Shown: positions 8,646 through 15,624, counted from the stretch's first letter. The stretch: 42,418 bases of DNA from Chitinophagaceae bacterium (GCA_004173355.1 SEAD01000028.1:1-42418); one strand, 5' to 3'. Made by a program: numbers and translations. The notes: a model not told the origin generated them from the letters alone.

Positions 8646-9494
8646 TTATTTCCAGATCCCGCGTTTGTAGGTGCCATACACTTTAAGCTGCTCGGTATGC
8701 GGCTTGATGGTTTTCATTACCTCTTCAAACTGATCCACTGAATCAAACTCCATGTCCGCATGGAAACTATACCTGAAATCCGAACCCGGTATCGGGAAAC
8801 TCTGCAGCTTGCTGAGATTGATTCCCCCTTCTGCAATCTTTGTGAGCACCCGGGCCAGGCTGCCATGTGAGTGATCGGTATGGAAGTTCACCGAAGCTTT
8901 ATCTGCATCTTCAATCACGCTGTCGTCCGCTTCAGGTTGTACCACCAGGAAACGTGTGTAGTTGTTTTTCAGCGTATGGATGTTGGGAGCAAGCACTTCC
9001 AGGTCATACAGCTCAGCAGCAAGTTTGCTGGCGATGGCCGCTATATGTTTGCCTTTGTGCTGGTGCAGCAGTTTTGCACTGAGTGCCGTGTCTTCGGTCT
9101 CCACATGTTTCCAGTTGTACTGGTCAAGGAAACCATAACACTGCTGGATAGCCATGGTATGGGAATGTACTTCCCGGATATCTTCCAGTTTCACACCCGG
9201 GTTGACCAGCAGGTTCTGCCGGATCTGCAGGTAAATTTCCCCGGTGATGCGAAGGTTTGATTTCTGCAGCAGGTTGTAATTGGGAAGGATACTTCCGGCA
9301 ATGGAATTTTCGATAGCCATCACGCCGCCGGAAGATGATTTTTTATCTGCTGCGAGTTTCACCACCTGCTGGAAAGTATCACAGGGAATCACCTCTACAT
9401 GTTTACCAAACACCAGTCGCGCTGCCACCTGGTGGAAGCTACCCTCATAACCCTGGATGGCGATGCCGTTGCTGATATCCTGTGACTCTTTCAT
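8646..9494 (-). CDS. pheA: Prephenate dehydratase with ACT domain
   Basis: Converts prephenate to phenylpyruvate. The dehydratase domain opens with IAIQGYEGSFHQVAA, includes the GGVMAIENSIAGSI segment and ends with the catalytic NYTRFLVVQ motif (about residues 178-186). A C-terminal ACT domain (HSHGSLARVLTKIAEGGINLSKLQSFPI) indicates allosteric control by phenylalanine. There is no N-terminal chorismate mutase; that activity is supplied by the DAHP synthase fusion. It is the first structural gene behind the attenuator at 9521-9678, and a 6-bp hairpin at 9501-9515 lies just before its ATG. Confidence 0.95.
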   Translation of the reverse strand: MKESQDISNGIAIQGYEGSFHQVAARLVFGKHVEVIPCDTFQQVVKLAADKKSSSGGVMAIENSIAGSILPNYNLLQKSNLRITGEIYLQIRQNLLVNPGVKLEDIREVHSHTMAIQQCYGFLDQYNWKHVETEDTALSAKLLHQHKGKHIAAIASKLAAELYDLEVLAPNIHTLKNNYTRFLVVQPEADDSVIEDADKASVNFHTDHSHGSLARVLTKIAEGGINLSKLQSFPIPGSDFRYSFHADMEFDSVDQFEEVMKTIKPHTEQLKVYGTYKRGIWK

Positions 9495-9500
9495 ATTGTG

Positions 9501-9515
9501 TACTGCGGGGCAGTA
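9501..9515 (-). promoter_or_regulatory. Small hairpin in front of the pheA start
   Basis: TACTGC-CCC-GCAGTA on the minus strand is a perfect 6-bp stem with a 3-base loop, ending six bases before the pheA ATG at 9494. It could modulate ribosome access once the attenuator is passed, but nothing else supports this. Confidence 0.3.
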
Positions 9516-9520
9516 GTGTT

Positions 9521-9554
9521 AAAAACAAAAATCCCGGCCTTCTGAGCCGGGATT
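9521..9554 (-). terminator. Attenuator terminator of the aromatic operon (segments 3:4)
   Basis: On the minus strand AATCCCGGC (9554-9546) pairs perfectly with GCCGGGATT (9538-9530) across a 7-base loop, and is followed directly by TTTGTTTTT. This is a strong intrinsic terminator located between the leader peptide and pheA. Segment 3 (TCCCGGCT, 9552-9545) is also fully complementary to segment 2 inside the leader peptide gene, so forming the antiterminator would destroy this hairpin. It would also stop transcripts arriving from the DEAD-box helicase gene upstream. Confidence 0.92.
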
Positions 9555-9585
9555 CTTTATGTTGATTAAGTTTTATCGTGCTGTT

Positions 9586-9663
9586 TCAACAAAGGCTTCC
9601 CGGCTTCATTCTAAAATAGAAGAAGTAAAAAAAGAAGCCACCAAAAATTGTTGAATTCGTCAT
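9586..9663 (-). CDS. Leader peptide rich in Phe and Tyr, attenuator of the pheA operon
   Basis: A 25-codon reading frame (ATG 9663-9661, TGA 9588-9586). Its core from residue 7 is FGGFFFYFFYF: seven Phe and two Tyr in the whole peptide, with the nine aromatic codons inside eleven positions. It then ends RMKPGSLC. Such clusters of the end-product codons are the hallmark of ribosome-mediated attenuation. Codons 9-10 hold segment 1 (GGCTTC); codons 19-23 hold segment 2, with two copies of GAAGCC and the AGCCGGGA that pairs with the terminator. An AAGG lies just before the ATG, and the -7 promoter element ends only seven bases upstream, so the mRNA is nearly leaderless. Confidence 0.88.
   Translation of the reverse strand: MTNSTIFGGFFFYFFYFRMKPGSLC
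9594..9639 (-). promoter_or_regulatory. Attenuator segments 1 and 2 (anti-antiterminator and antiterminator arms)
   Basis: Segment 1 is GGCTTC on the minus strand (9639-9634). It can pair with GAAGCC at 9607-9602 or with its second copy at 9599-9594; the second pairing extends by two G-U pairs. Segment 2, AGCCGGGA (9605-9598), is an exact 8-base match to segment 3 (9552-9545). The logic is the same as in enterobacterial trp and phe leaders. A ribosome stalled on the Phe/Tyr codons covers segment 1 and lets 2:3 form (read-through). A ribosome at the stop codon covers segment 2, and with no translation 1:2 forms; in both cases the terminator forms. Confidence 0.8.
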
Positions 9664-9670
9664 TGCCTTA

Positions 9671-9678
9671 CAAATATA
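9671..9678 (-). promoter_or_regulatory. -7 promoter element TATATTTG of the aromatic operon
   Basis: A perfect TAnnTTTG on the minus strand, directly behind the DEAD-box helicase stop region and seven bases before the leader ATG. Twenty bases further upstream is CTGG, a poor match to the TTTG -33 element, although the same CTGG at the same spacing also precedes the helicase promoter. Confidence 0.65.
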
Positions 9679-9714
9679 ATCTTCACTTATATCAAAAACC
9701 AGTTTCGGTAAAAA

Positions 9715-11382
9715 TTATTTTTTACGGCCGCCGCCATTCTCTGCATCATTCATGCGGATCTTGCGGCCCTTGAAATTCTTACCATCCATTGCCTTCATCA
9801 TTTTTTTACCGGCCGCTGGCTCAATTTCAATCCAGCTGTTCATTTCCTTCATATCGATACGACCAAGCACTTCCTTTTTCAGGTCGCTCATATCGAGGAC
9901 GAACTGCAGGAAACTTGCTTTGTAGAAACCATCTTTTGTACCGAGGTTAACGAACAAGCGTTGGTAATTACCACCGCCTTCACCGTATGCTTTGCGTTCG
10001 CGTGGTCCGGCTTCGGCCCTTGCACCACGTTCGCCGCGTTCTGCACGTGCGCCTTCGCGTACGTTGAGGTCACTTGCATTTTCGTAGTATTTCAGGAAAC
10101 GGTCAAACTCGAGTGCTGCCACACGTTGCAGGATCTCTTCCTTGTCCACGTTTTCAAATTTCTCGCGGAGAGCAGGCAGGTAGGTTTCATAATCACCATG
10201 GCTGATATCGGCCTGGAGCATTTTATCGATGAAATGGAAGAACTGCTTACGGCATACGTCCTTACCGGTGGGGATATCCATTTTATGGAAACGCGTATTC
10301 ACCAGGCGTTCGATCTGGCGCAGGCGGTACAATTCCTTAGGTGTGACGATGGAAAGGGAGATACCACTCTTGCCGGCACGGCCGGTACGGCCGCTACGGT
10401 GTGTGTATACTTCCACGTCATCCGGGAGTTCATAGTTGATGACGTGTGTAATGCCGCTTACATCGATACCACGGGCGGCCACATCTGTTGCAATCAGCAG
10501 CTGAATGCTTTTATCCCGGAACCGGCCCATCACCTTGTCGCGCTGCTGCTGGGTAAGGTCACCATGCAGGGCTTCAATATCATACCCTTCACGTACCAGC
10601 TGCTCAGTAATACCCTGTGCATCCAGTTTGGTGCGGGTGAAGATGATACCATAGATCCCCGGGTTGAAATCGACAATGCGTTTCAGGGTTTCGTACCGGT
10701 TATGGTGCATCGTGGAATAGTACTGGTGGTCGATGGAAGCATTACCGGAGTTTACTTTACCCACAGTCACTTCAACCGGTGATTCCATGTAGCGTTTGCT
10801 CACCTGGCGGATGGCAGGTGGCATGGTTGCACTGAACAGCCAGGTGCTCTGGCGGTTTGGCGTGTTTTTCAGGATCAGTTCGATATCATCCTTGAAACCC
10901 ATGTTGAGCATTTCATCGGCCTCATCGAGTACCACGTAGTGGATCTGGTCGAGGTTGATTGCTTTCCGTTCGATCAGGTCAATCAGGCGTCCGGGTGTTG
11001 CCACCACGATATGTGTTCCCCTTTTCAGTTCACGGATCTGGTCGCTGATGGAGGTACCTCCATAAACGGCCGTGACAGTGACGGGTTGTTTTTTACTCTT
11101 GAAGTTTGCAAGATCCTTGCTGATCTGCAGGCACAGCTCACGCGTGGGGCAGATAATCAGGGATTGCGGGTAGCGGTCTTCGCTACGGATCAGTTGCAGC
11201 AGGGGCAGTCCGAAAGCTGCGGTTTTACCCGTACCGGTCTGCGCCAGACCGATAAAGTCAGTTGTACCCTGGAGGAGTACGGGGATTGCTTTCTGCTGGA
11301 TTGGGGTTGGCTCTGTAAAACCCAGTGCCTGGATTGAAGCAAGGAGACCTTCTTCAATACCTAAAGATTCAAATGTTACCAC
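9715..11382 (-). CDS. DEAD-box RNA helicase with DbpA-type RNA-binding C-terminus
   Basis: An ATP-dependent RNA helicase of 555 residues. All core motifs are present: Q motif (FTEPTPIQQKAIPVLL), motif I (AQTGTGKTAAFG), motif II (VLDEADEM), motif III (LFSATMP) and motif VI (HRSGRTGRAGKSG). After a charged linker rich in Arg, Glu and Gly (about residues 450-470), the C-terminus (RLFVNLGTKDGFYKASFLQFVLD...) is the RRM-like domain of DbpA/CsdA/DeaD proteins, which binds structured RNA such as 23S rRNA. A role in ribosome assembly or cold response is likely. The start is a GTG at 11382-11380; the promoter TACCTTTG lies 38 bases upstream. Confidence 0.92.
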   Translation of the reverse strand: MVTFESLGIEEGLLASIQALGFTEPTPIQQKAIPVLLQGTTDFIGLAQTGTGKTAAFGLPLLQLIRSEDRYPQSLIICPTRELCLQISKDLANFKSKKQPVTVTAVYGGTSISDQIRELKRGTHIVVATPGRLIDLIERKAINLDQIHYVVLDEADEMLNMGFKDDIELILKNTPNRQSTWLFSATMPPAIRQVSKRYMESPVEVTVGKVNSGNASIDHQYYSTMHHNRYETLKRIVDFNPGIYGIIFTRTKLDAQGITEQLVREGYDIEALHGDLTQQQRDKVMGRFRDKSIQLLIATDVAARGIDVSGITHVINYELPDDVEVYTHRSGRTGRAGKSGISLSIVTPKELYRLRQIERLVNTRFHKMDIPTGKDVCRKQFFHFIDKMLQADISHGDYETYLPALREKFENVDKEEILQRVAALEFDRFLKYYENASDLNVREGARAERGERGARAEAGPRERKAYGEGGGNYQRLFVNLGTKDGFYKASFLQFVLDMSDLKKEVLGRIDMKEMNSWIEIEPAAGKKMMKAMDGKNFKGRKIRMNDAENGGGRKK

Positions 11383-11420
11383 TTATTAAACTATTTATTA
11401 TTATTTCCCGGGCAGGCTCG

Positions 11421-11428
11421 CAAAGGTA
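11421..11428 (-). promoter_or_regulatory. -7 promoter element TACCTTTG of the DEAD-box helicase
   Basis: Perfect TAnnTTTG, followed by CG as is common in this window. CTGG lies 20 bases upstream at the -33 position, within the palindrome at 11448-11462. Confidence 0.6.
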
Positions 11429-11447
11429 GGTTATTACGGGCGGCCGC

Positions 11448-11462
11448 GCCAGTTTAACTGGC
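11448..11462. promoter_or_regulatory. Palindrome GCCAGTT-T-AACTGGC upstream of the helicase promoter
   Basis: Perfect 7-base inverted repeat around one central base. Its centre is about 37 bases upstream of the predicted start site, the same placement as the palindrome at 121-137, though the sequences differ. It overlaps the -33 position, so it could be an operator for a regulator of the helicase gene. Confidence 0.4.
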
Positions 11463-11552
11463 AGGTGCCGGGCGCCGGTTGGTGTTCGTCCCGCAAAAGT
11501 AGTGAAAATCCGTGGGTTGGCGGGAAGATCGGCGGAGGAACGGGTACGGCGG

Positions 11553-11588
11553 AAAAAAAAGAAGGCCATTTCCCATCGGGAAATGGCC
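11553..11588 (-). terminator. Intrinsic terminator of the small lipoprotein gene
   Basis: On the minus strand GGCCATTTCCC and GGGAAATGGCC form a perfect 11-bp stem with a 3-base loop, then TTC and eight T residues. It lies 27 bases after the stop codon of the lipoprotein gene. Confidence 0.9.
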
Positions 11589-11614
11589 CTTATCGATTGC
11601 TTGCCGATAAATTC

Positions 11615-11848
11615 TTAGTGTGCAGGAGTTGCAGCTTTAACGCTGTCTTTCATTGCAGAACCAGCTGAATCAAGACCAGCTTTCAGGGAATCTGAAGTAG
11701 TTTCGATTGAATCTTTCTTTTCAGAAACCATAGAATCGATAGCGGTTTTAGTGCTGTCAGCGTTTGCTTCAGCTGCGCTTTCGTTGTTACAAGCTACGAA
11801 ACCAAGGCTCGCTACTGCGAATAAGATGAAAAGCTTCTTCATTGTCAT
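11615..11848 (-). CDS. Small Ser/Asp/Lys-rich lipoprotein, 77 residues
   Basis: The N-terminus MKKLFILFAVASLGFVAC is a lipoprotein signal; Cys20 follows LGFVA (numbered from the first ATG). The mature part of some 57 residues has a repeated short pattern of Asp-Ser with Lys and Ala (DSTKTA, DSMVSEKKDS, SDSLKAGLDSAGSAMKDS), probably helical, with no enzyme motif. Small lipoproteins of this make-up are common in Chitinophagaceae and uncharacterised. A similar gene lies at 38369-38575. The start is either ATG 11848 or, two codons on, ATG 11842, which fits the signal better. The strong terminator implies a single-gene, well-expressed transcript. Confidence 0.8.
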   Translation of the reverse strand: MTMKKLFILFAVASLGFVACNNESAAEANADSTKTAIDSMVSEKKDSIETTSDSLKAGLDSAGSAMKDSVKAATPAH

Positions 11849-11980
11849 GTGATTTTTAAGTTGATGAAATATTTCAGGTGTTTATACCGGGAGGGCATAA
11901 AAGGTAACCCATGTTTTTTTATTTTTTTTTCGGGCAACGTTTGGGTCACTATTTTTAAAAAAAAGTATTAATAAACGGTA

Positions 11981-12556
11981 GTGAAAGAAGAGAATAACGA
12001 GAAGTTGCTGCTCCAGGGACTGGCCCGGAACGATAAAAAGGCCGTCGAAACCATCTACCGCTTGAATTATGGCATGGTTCAGTCGTTGATTATCAACAAT
12101 AACGGTAGTGCAGACGACGCCAAAGACATTTTCCAGGAAACGATGATCGTTTTGTATGAAAAGGCCCGGTCCGGCAATTTTGAACTGAACTGCCTCATAA
12201 AAACGTACGTTTATTCGGTTGCCCGCCGGCTCTGGTTAAAAAAACTGCAGCAGGCCAGCCGTTACGGCGGCGATATCGGGACGGCTGAACAAACGGTGCC
12301 CGTGGAAGAGGATGTGGAGGAGCATAAACGGCGCGACAGCGAATTCGGGATGATGGAAAAGGCAATGGAGGGGCTGGGTGAACCCTGCCGGGGTTTACTC
12401 GAGGCATTTTACCTCCGGAAACAGAATATGCAGGAAATCGCGGCTGCATTTGGGTATACCAACGCCGAAAATGCGAAGACCCAGAAGTATAAATGCCTGG
12501 TAAGATTGAAAAAAGTGTTTTTTACTCATTATAAAAATGGAGCCGGTGATGAATGA
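11981..12556 (+). CDS. ECF-type RNA polymerase sigma factor
   Basis: A 191-residue sigma-70 family protein with region 2 (NYGMVQSLIINNNGSADDAKDIFQETM and the following YVYSVARRLWLKKL) and region 4 (LGEPCRGLLEAFYLRKQNMQEIAAAFGYTNAENAKTQKYKCLVRLKK), and no region 1 or 3. The start is GTG at 11981. It overlaps the next gene, a membrane protein with an anti-sigma-like cytoplasmic end, so the pair probably forms a signal-responsive switch. The inducing signal and target promoters are unknown. Confidence 0.88.
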   Translation: MKEENNEKLLLQGLARNDKKAVETIYRLNYGMVQSLIINNNGSADDAKDIFQETMIVLYEKARSGNFELNCLIKTYVYSVARRLWLKKLQQASRYGGDIGTAEQTVPVEEDVEEHKRRDSEFGMMEKAMEGLGEPCRGLLEAFYLRKQNMQEIAAAFGYTNAENAKTQKYKCLVRLKKVFFTHYKNGAGDE

Positions 12557-13694
12557 GTTCAATGATATAACCATGCTGGATGCCGTAGAACGGTATATCC
12601 GTGGGGAAATGGGTCCCGACGAGCGACTTCATTTTGAAACCCTGCGCAAGTCCAATGGCGAGATCGACCAGCTGGTGGTGGAGCATACGCTCTTCCTGCA
12701 GCAGATCAACCGCTATGGCGAATGGCAGAATTTCCAGTCCACACTCAGCGAGGTGCATACCGACCTGGCCGAACAGGGTAAGATCCATGCGGATCGCCTG
12801 GAAGGGAAGGCAAAAGTGGTGTATCTCTGGAACCGGTACAAACGGGTGACTGCAATTGCTGCATCCATTGCCGTTATTGTGGCCGTATCCACTTCATCTG
12901 TATTCAACAGCATTACCCCTGCTGCCAACGAACACAAGTACCAGGAACTGAAGGGCGTCATTGATGAAGTCATCAGGGACAATAATAATATCAAGGTCAA
13001 ACAGGAAAATATCGAGAAGGCCATCACAGCAGAACCAAACCCAACGCCGGCGCGTCCGGATATCGTAGCCCGGTTTAAAGGCACCGGTTTCCTGATCGAT
13101 GGTAAGGGACTGATGATCACCAACGCCCATGTGGTGAAAGAATCCAAGAATGTATATGTCCAGAACAACAAGGGCGAGTACTTCAGGGCGATCGTGCTGC
13201 AGCTGGATGTGAACCGTGATGTGGCCATCATCAAGATCGATGATGAGAAATTCCGTTCACCCGGCGTACTGCCTTACGGAATCAGCCGCACCTCTGCCCC
13301 CATCGCCGAAACGATTTACACGCTTGGGTTTCCGAGGAATGAAATCGTGTATGGCGAAGGTTACCTGAGTGCCCGCACGGGTTACAATGGTGATACCCTG
13401 AGCTGCCAGATTTCGGTGGATGCAAACCCGGGTAACAGTGGTGGCCCGGTGTTCAATAAGAATGGCGAAGTCATTGGTATCCTCAGTGCAAAGGAAGAAG
13501 CAACCGAAGGTGCGGTGTTTGCCGTGCAATCCAAATACATTTACCAGGCGGTGGAGCAGCTGCGCAGGAATTCACTGTACAGCAAGGTGAAACTTTCTTC
13601 CAGGTCAATGATCAGCGGCATCGACAAGATCCAGCAGGTGAAAAAAATCGAAGACTATATCTACATGGTGAAAGCTGACAAGTACCAGCCGTAA
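12549..13694 (+). CDS. Membrane-spanning anti-sigma-like / HtrA-type serine protease fusion
   Basis: Residues are numbered from an in-frame ATG at 12537; the ATG at 12549 (residue 5) is preferred because it gives a shorter overlap with the sigma gene. The cytoplasmic part (about 10-80: DAVERYIRGEMGPDERLHFE) resembles the N-terminus of anti-sigma factors. One transmembrane helix follows at 104-123, then a linker with coiled-coil character, then a trypsin-like domain at about 175-340. The catalytic residues are His198 in ITNAHVV, Asp228 in NRDVAII and Ser301 in GNSGGP, so the protease should be active in the periplasm. There is no PDZ domain. The two-gene context suggests that envelope stress sensed by the protease part controls release of the sigma factor; that is inference. 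Confidence 0.85.
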   Translation: MNEFNDITMLDAVERYIRGEMGPDERLHFETLRKSNGEIDQLVVEHTLFLQQINRYGEWQNFQSTLSEVHTDLAEQGKIHADRLEGKAKVVYLWNRYKRVTAIAASIAVIVAVSTSSVFNSITPAANEHKYQELKGVIDEVIRDNNNIKVKQENIEKAITAEPNPTPARPDIVARFKGTGFLIDGKGLMITNAHVVKESKNVYVQNNKGEYFRAIVLQLDVNRDVAIIKIDDEKFRSPGVLPYGISRTSAPIAETIYTLGFPRNEIVYGEGYLSARTGYNGDTLSCQISVDANPGNSGGPVFNKNGEVIGILSAKEEATEGAVFAVQSKYIYQAVEQLRRNSLYSKVKLSSRSMISGIDKIQQVKKIEDYIYMVKADKYQP

Positions 13695-13708
13695 CAGATA
13701 CCTTCTTA

Positions 13709-13750
13709 TAAAAGAGTAAAGCCATCCCGAAGGATGGCTTTACTCTTTTA
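13709..13750. terminator. Bidirectional terminator between convergent genes
   Basis: A perfect 19-bp stem, beginning TAAAAGAGTAAAGCCATCC, with a CGAA tetraloop (13728-13731). Its A/T-rich ends supply a U-tract in both directions. It lies between the protease gene (plus) and the nucleotidyltransferase gene (minus). Confidence 0.92.
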
Positions 13751-13762
13751 CAGCGGTTATGC

Positions 13763-14665
13763 TTATTCAGCGCTCCAGAGTTTATTCGGATAAACACCGG
13801 TACTGATCAGGTCATTCAGGCTTTTCTCCACAAACGGTGCGTCTTCCTTGTACGTGACACCAAACCACGAAGAGCTGGTCGGGATAATTTCCACTTTGCC
13901 ACCTTCCTTAATAAACTGGTCAGCCACGATCGGGATAAAGAATTCTGATTTTTCTTCGTTACCATGTTCCTGGAGGAACTCGCGGAACATTTTCATGGTG
14001 TATTCAAAATAGGAAGGATGGAAACACCAGAAGTTCATCGATACCCTGGTATCCAGCGGCAGTTCCTCCGGCTGCAGGCCGTCCTTGCACAGGATTTTAT
14101 CCCCTTCTTTTGCAATATTGATCCTTTCGGTAATACTGGCAAGGTTGCCATCGGCATCAAGCGACGCCACTCCACGGTTCACCGTACCATGCTCTGACAA
14201 TGTCTTCAGGAGGTCGTACCCGATGATGGAATAGTTTTTTTCCGTACAGTCATTGATCAGGAAGTCGGCTGCTTCCTCAAATGCATTCTGGCCATAGAAA
14301 TCGTCGGCATTGATCACGGCAAATGGTTCATTCACCACACTCATTGCACTGAGTACCGCATGGGCAGTACCCCATGGCTTCTTGCGGGTTTCCGGGATGT
14401 CAAAACCTTCGGTAAAACCAGCCAGGTCCTGGAATGCATATTCAGTTTTTATCTTACCAGCCAGCTTGGGTTCAAAAATTTCCTTGAAATCCTCCGCGAA
14501 CTCGCGACGGATAATAAATACTACTTTGCCGAATCCGGAACGGATGGCATCATAAATGGAATAATCCATGATGGTTTCACCACCCGGACCAAATCCCTGG
14601 ATCTGTTTCATGCTGCCATACCTTGACGCCATGCCCGCGGCCAATATAACTAACGTAGGTTCCAT
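13763..14665 (-). CDS. Sugar-phosphate nucleotidyltransferase
   Basis: A 300-residue NTP-transferase. The N-terminal LVILAAGMASRYGSMKQIQGFGPGGETIMDYSI carries the nucleotide-binding G-x-G-T/S-R-like loop and conserved Lys of the family. AVINADDFYGQNAF holds the metal-binding Asp pair. It is likely to activate a sugar 1-phosphate (UDP- or GDP-sugar formation) for envelope polysaccharide, but the sugar and the nucleotide cannot be told. It stands alone, divergent from the PLP enzyme gene, with a near-match -7 element TAATATTG at 14695-14688. Confidence 0.8.
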   Translation of the reverse strand: MEPTLVILAAGMASRYGSMKQIQGFGPGGETIMDYSIYDAIRSGFGKVVFIIRREFAEDFKEIFEPKLAGKIKTEYAFQDLAGFTEGFDIPETRKKPWGTAHAVLSAMSVVNEPFAVINADDFYGQNAFEEAADFLINDCTEKNYSIIGYDLLKTLSEHGTVNRGVASLDADGNLASITERINIAKEGDKILCKDGLQPEELPLDTRVSMNFWCFHPSYFEYTMKMFREFLQEHGNEEKSEFFIPIVADQFIKEGGKVEIIPTSSSWFGVTYKEDAPFVEKSLNDLISTGVYPNKLWSAE

Positions 14666-14674
14666 ATCTGTTTT

Positions 14675-14682
14675 TAAATTTG
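14675..14682 (+). promoter_or_regulatory. -7 promoter element TAAATTTG of the PLP enzyme gene
   Basis: Perfect TAnnTTTG on the plus strand in the 46-base divergent spacer; the ATG at 14712 follows 29 bases later. It overlaps the region upstream of the nucleotidyltransferase gene. Confidence 0.5.
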
Positions 14683-14711
14683 TTGCGCAATATTAATCCA
14701 AAATAAGCAAG

Positions 14712-15614
14712 ATGCATTCCGGTAATGAGATATTCCTGCAACCGTTTGCACCGGTTCCCGCCATCCATACGCTGCCCGCCACATTCGTGCCGGGAACCAA
14801 TACCAGCGTACTCCGGCTCGACAAGATCGATGCCGTGGTGTCGGGGAACAAATGGTACAAACTCCGCTACTACCTCGATGAGGCAATAGCCACAGGCAAG
14901 GGTATCCTGACATGGGGAGGGGCATGGTCCAACCATATCATCGCTACCGCAGCCGCCTGCCGGCGCCTGGGTATTCCCTGTGCCGGAATCATCCGCGGGG
15001 AAGAGCCGGAATGGCCGTCGGCCACCCTTAAATCCGCCGCCAGGGCCGGGATGTCACTCTACTATGTCTCCCGTTCCGATTACGCAGCAAAAAAAACGCC
15101 GGTCGCCCTTTCCACGGGCAATTTTATCCATGTACCCGAAGGCGGGGCCGGCGAGACCGGTGCCAGGGGTGCTGCCACTATCCTCCGCGATGCAGAGGCG
15201 ACCGATTTCACGCATATTTTTTGCGCAGTGGGCACGGGTACCACCCTTGCAGGACTGGTAAGGGGAGCAGCACCGGGCCAGCAGGTCATCGGGATTGCAG
15301 TGCTGAAGGACTACTCGCTGGAAAACACGATCAGGTCCCTGCTGCAGGGGCAGGACAACTGGCAGTTGCTGCACGGGTATGAACGGGGTGGTTATGCAAA
15401 GCACGACCGGGAACTGATCGGGTTCATGAATGAATTTTTCGATCAGGCCAATATCCGCACTGATTTTGTATACACTGCAAAGATGTTCATGGCAGCGCAG
15501 GCACTGCTCAGGGCAACACCCCTGCCGGAGCAAAGCCGGGTATTACTGATACACAGCGGCGGGCTGCAGGGTAACCGCGGCCTTCCGATAGGAACCCGGC
15601 TTTTCGGTTTATAG
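14712..15614 (+). CDS. ACC deaminase / D-cysteine desulfhydrase family PLP enzyme
   Basis: A fold-type II PLP enzyme of 300 residues. The cofactor lysine is in VVSGNKWYKLRYYL, followed by the family motif WGGAWSNHIIATAAACRRLGIPC and the phosphate-binding loop CAVGTGTTLAGL. It could act on D-cysteine, 1-aminocyclopropane-1-carboxylate or a related small amino acid; substrate-deciding residues cannot be assigned with confidence by eye. It is a single gene whose end runs into the promoter of the next gene. Confidence 0.85.
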   Translation: MHSGNEIFLQPFAPVPAIHTLPATFVPGTNTSVLRLDKIDAVVSGNKWYKLRYYLDEAIATGKGILTWGGAWSNHIIATAAACRRLGIPCAGIIRGEEPEWPSATLKSAARAGMSLYYVSRSDYAAKKTPVALSTGNFIHVPEGGAGETGARGAATILRDAEATDFTHIFCAVGTGTTLAGLVRGAAPGQQVIGIAVLKDYSLENTIRSLLQGQDNWQLLHGYERGGYAKHDRELIGFMNEFFDQANIRTDFVYTAKMFMAAQALLRATPLPEQSRVLLIHSGGLQGNRGLPIGTRLFGL

Positions 15615-15624
15615 CAGGGAATAT

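Noticed and set aside
9521-9714. Reading the hairpin before pheA as simply the terminator of the DEAD-box helicase gene
   Set aside because: It lies 160 bases past the helicase stop, after a separate promoter and a Phe/Tyr-rich frame whose bases pair exactly with the hairpin; the attenuator explanation accounts for all of these.
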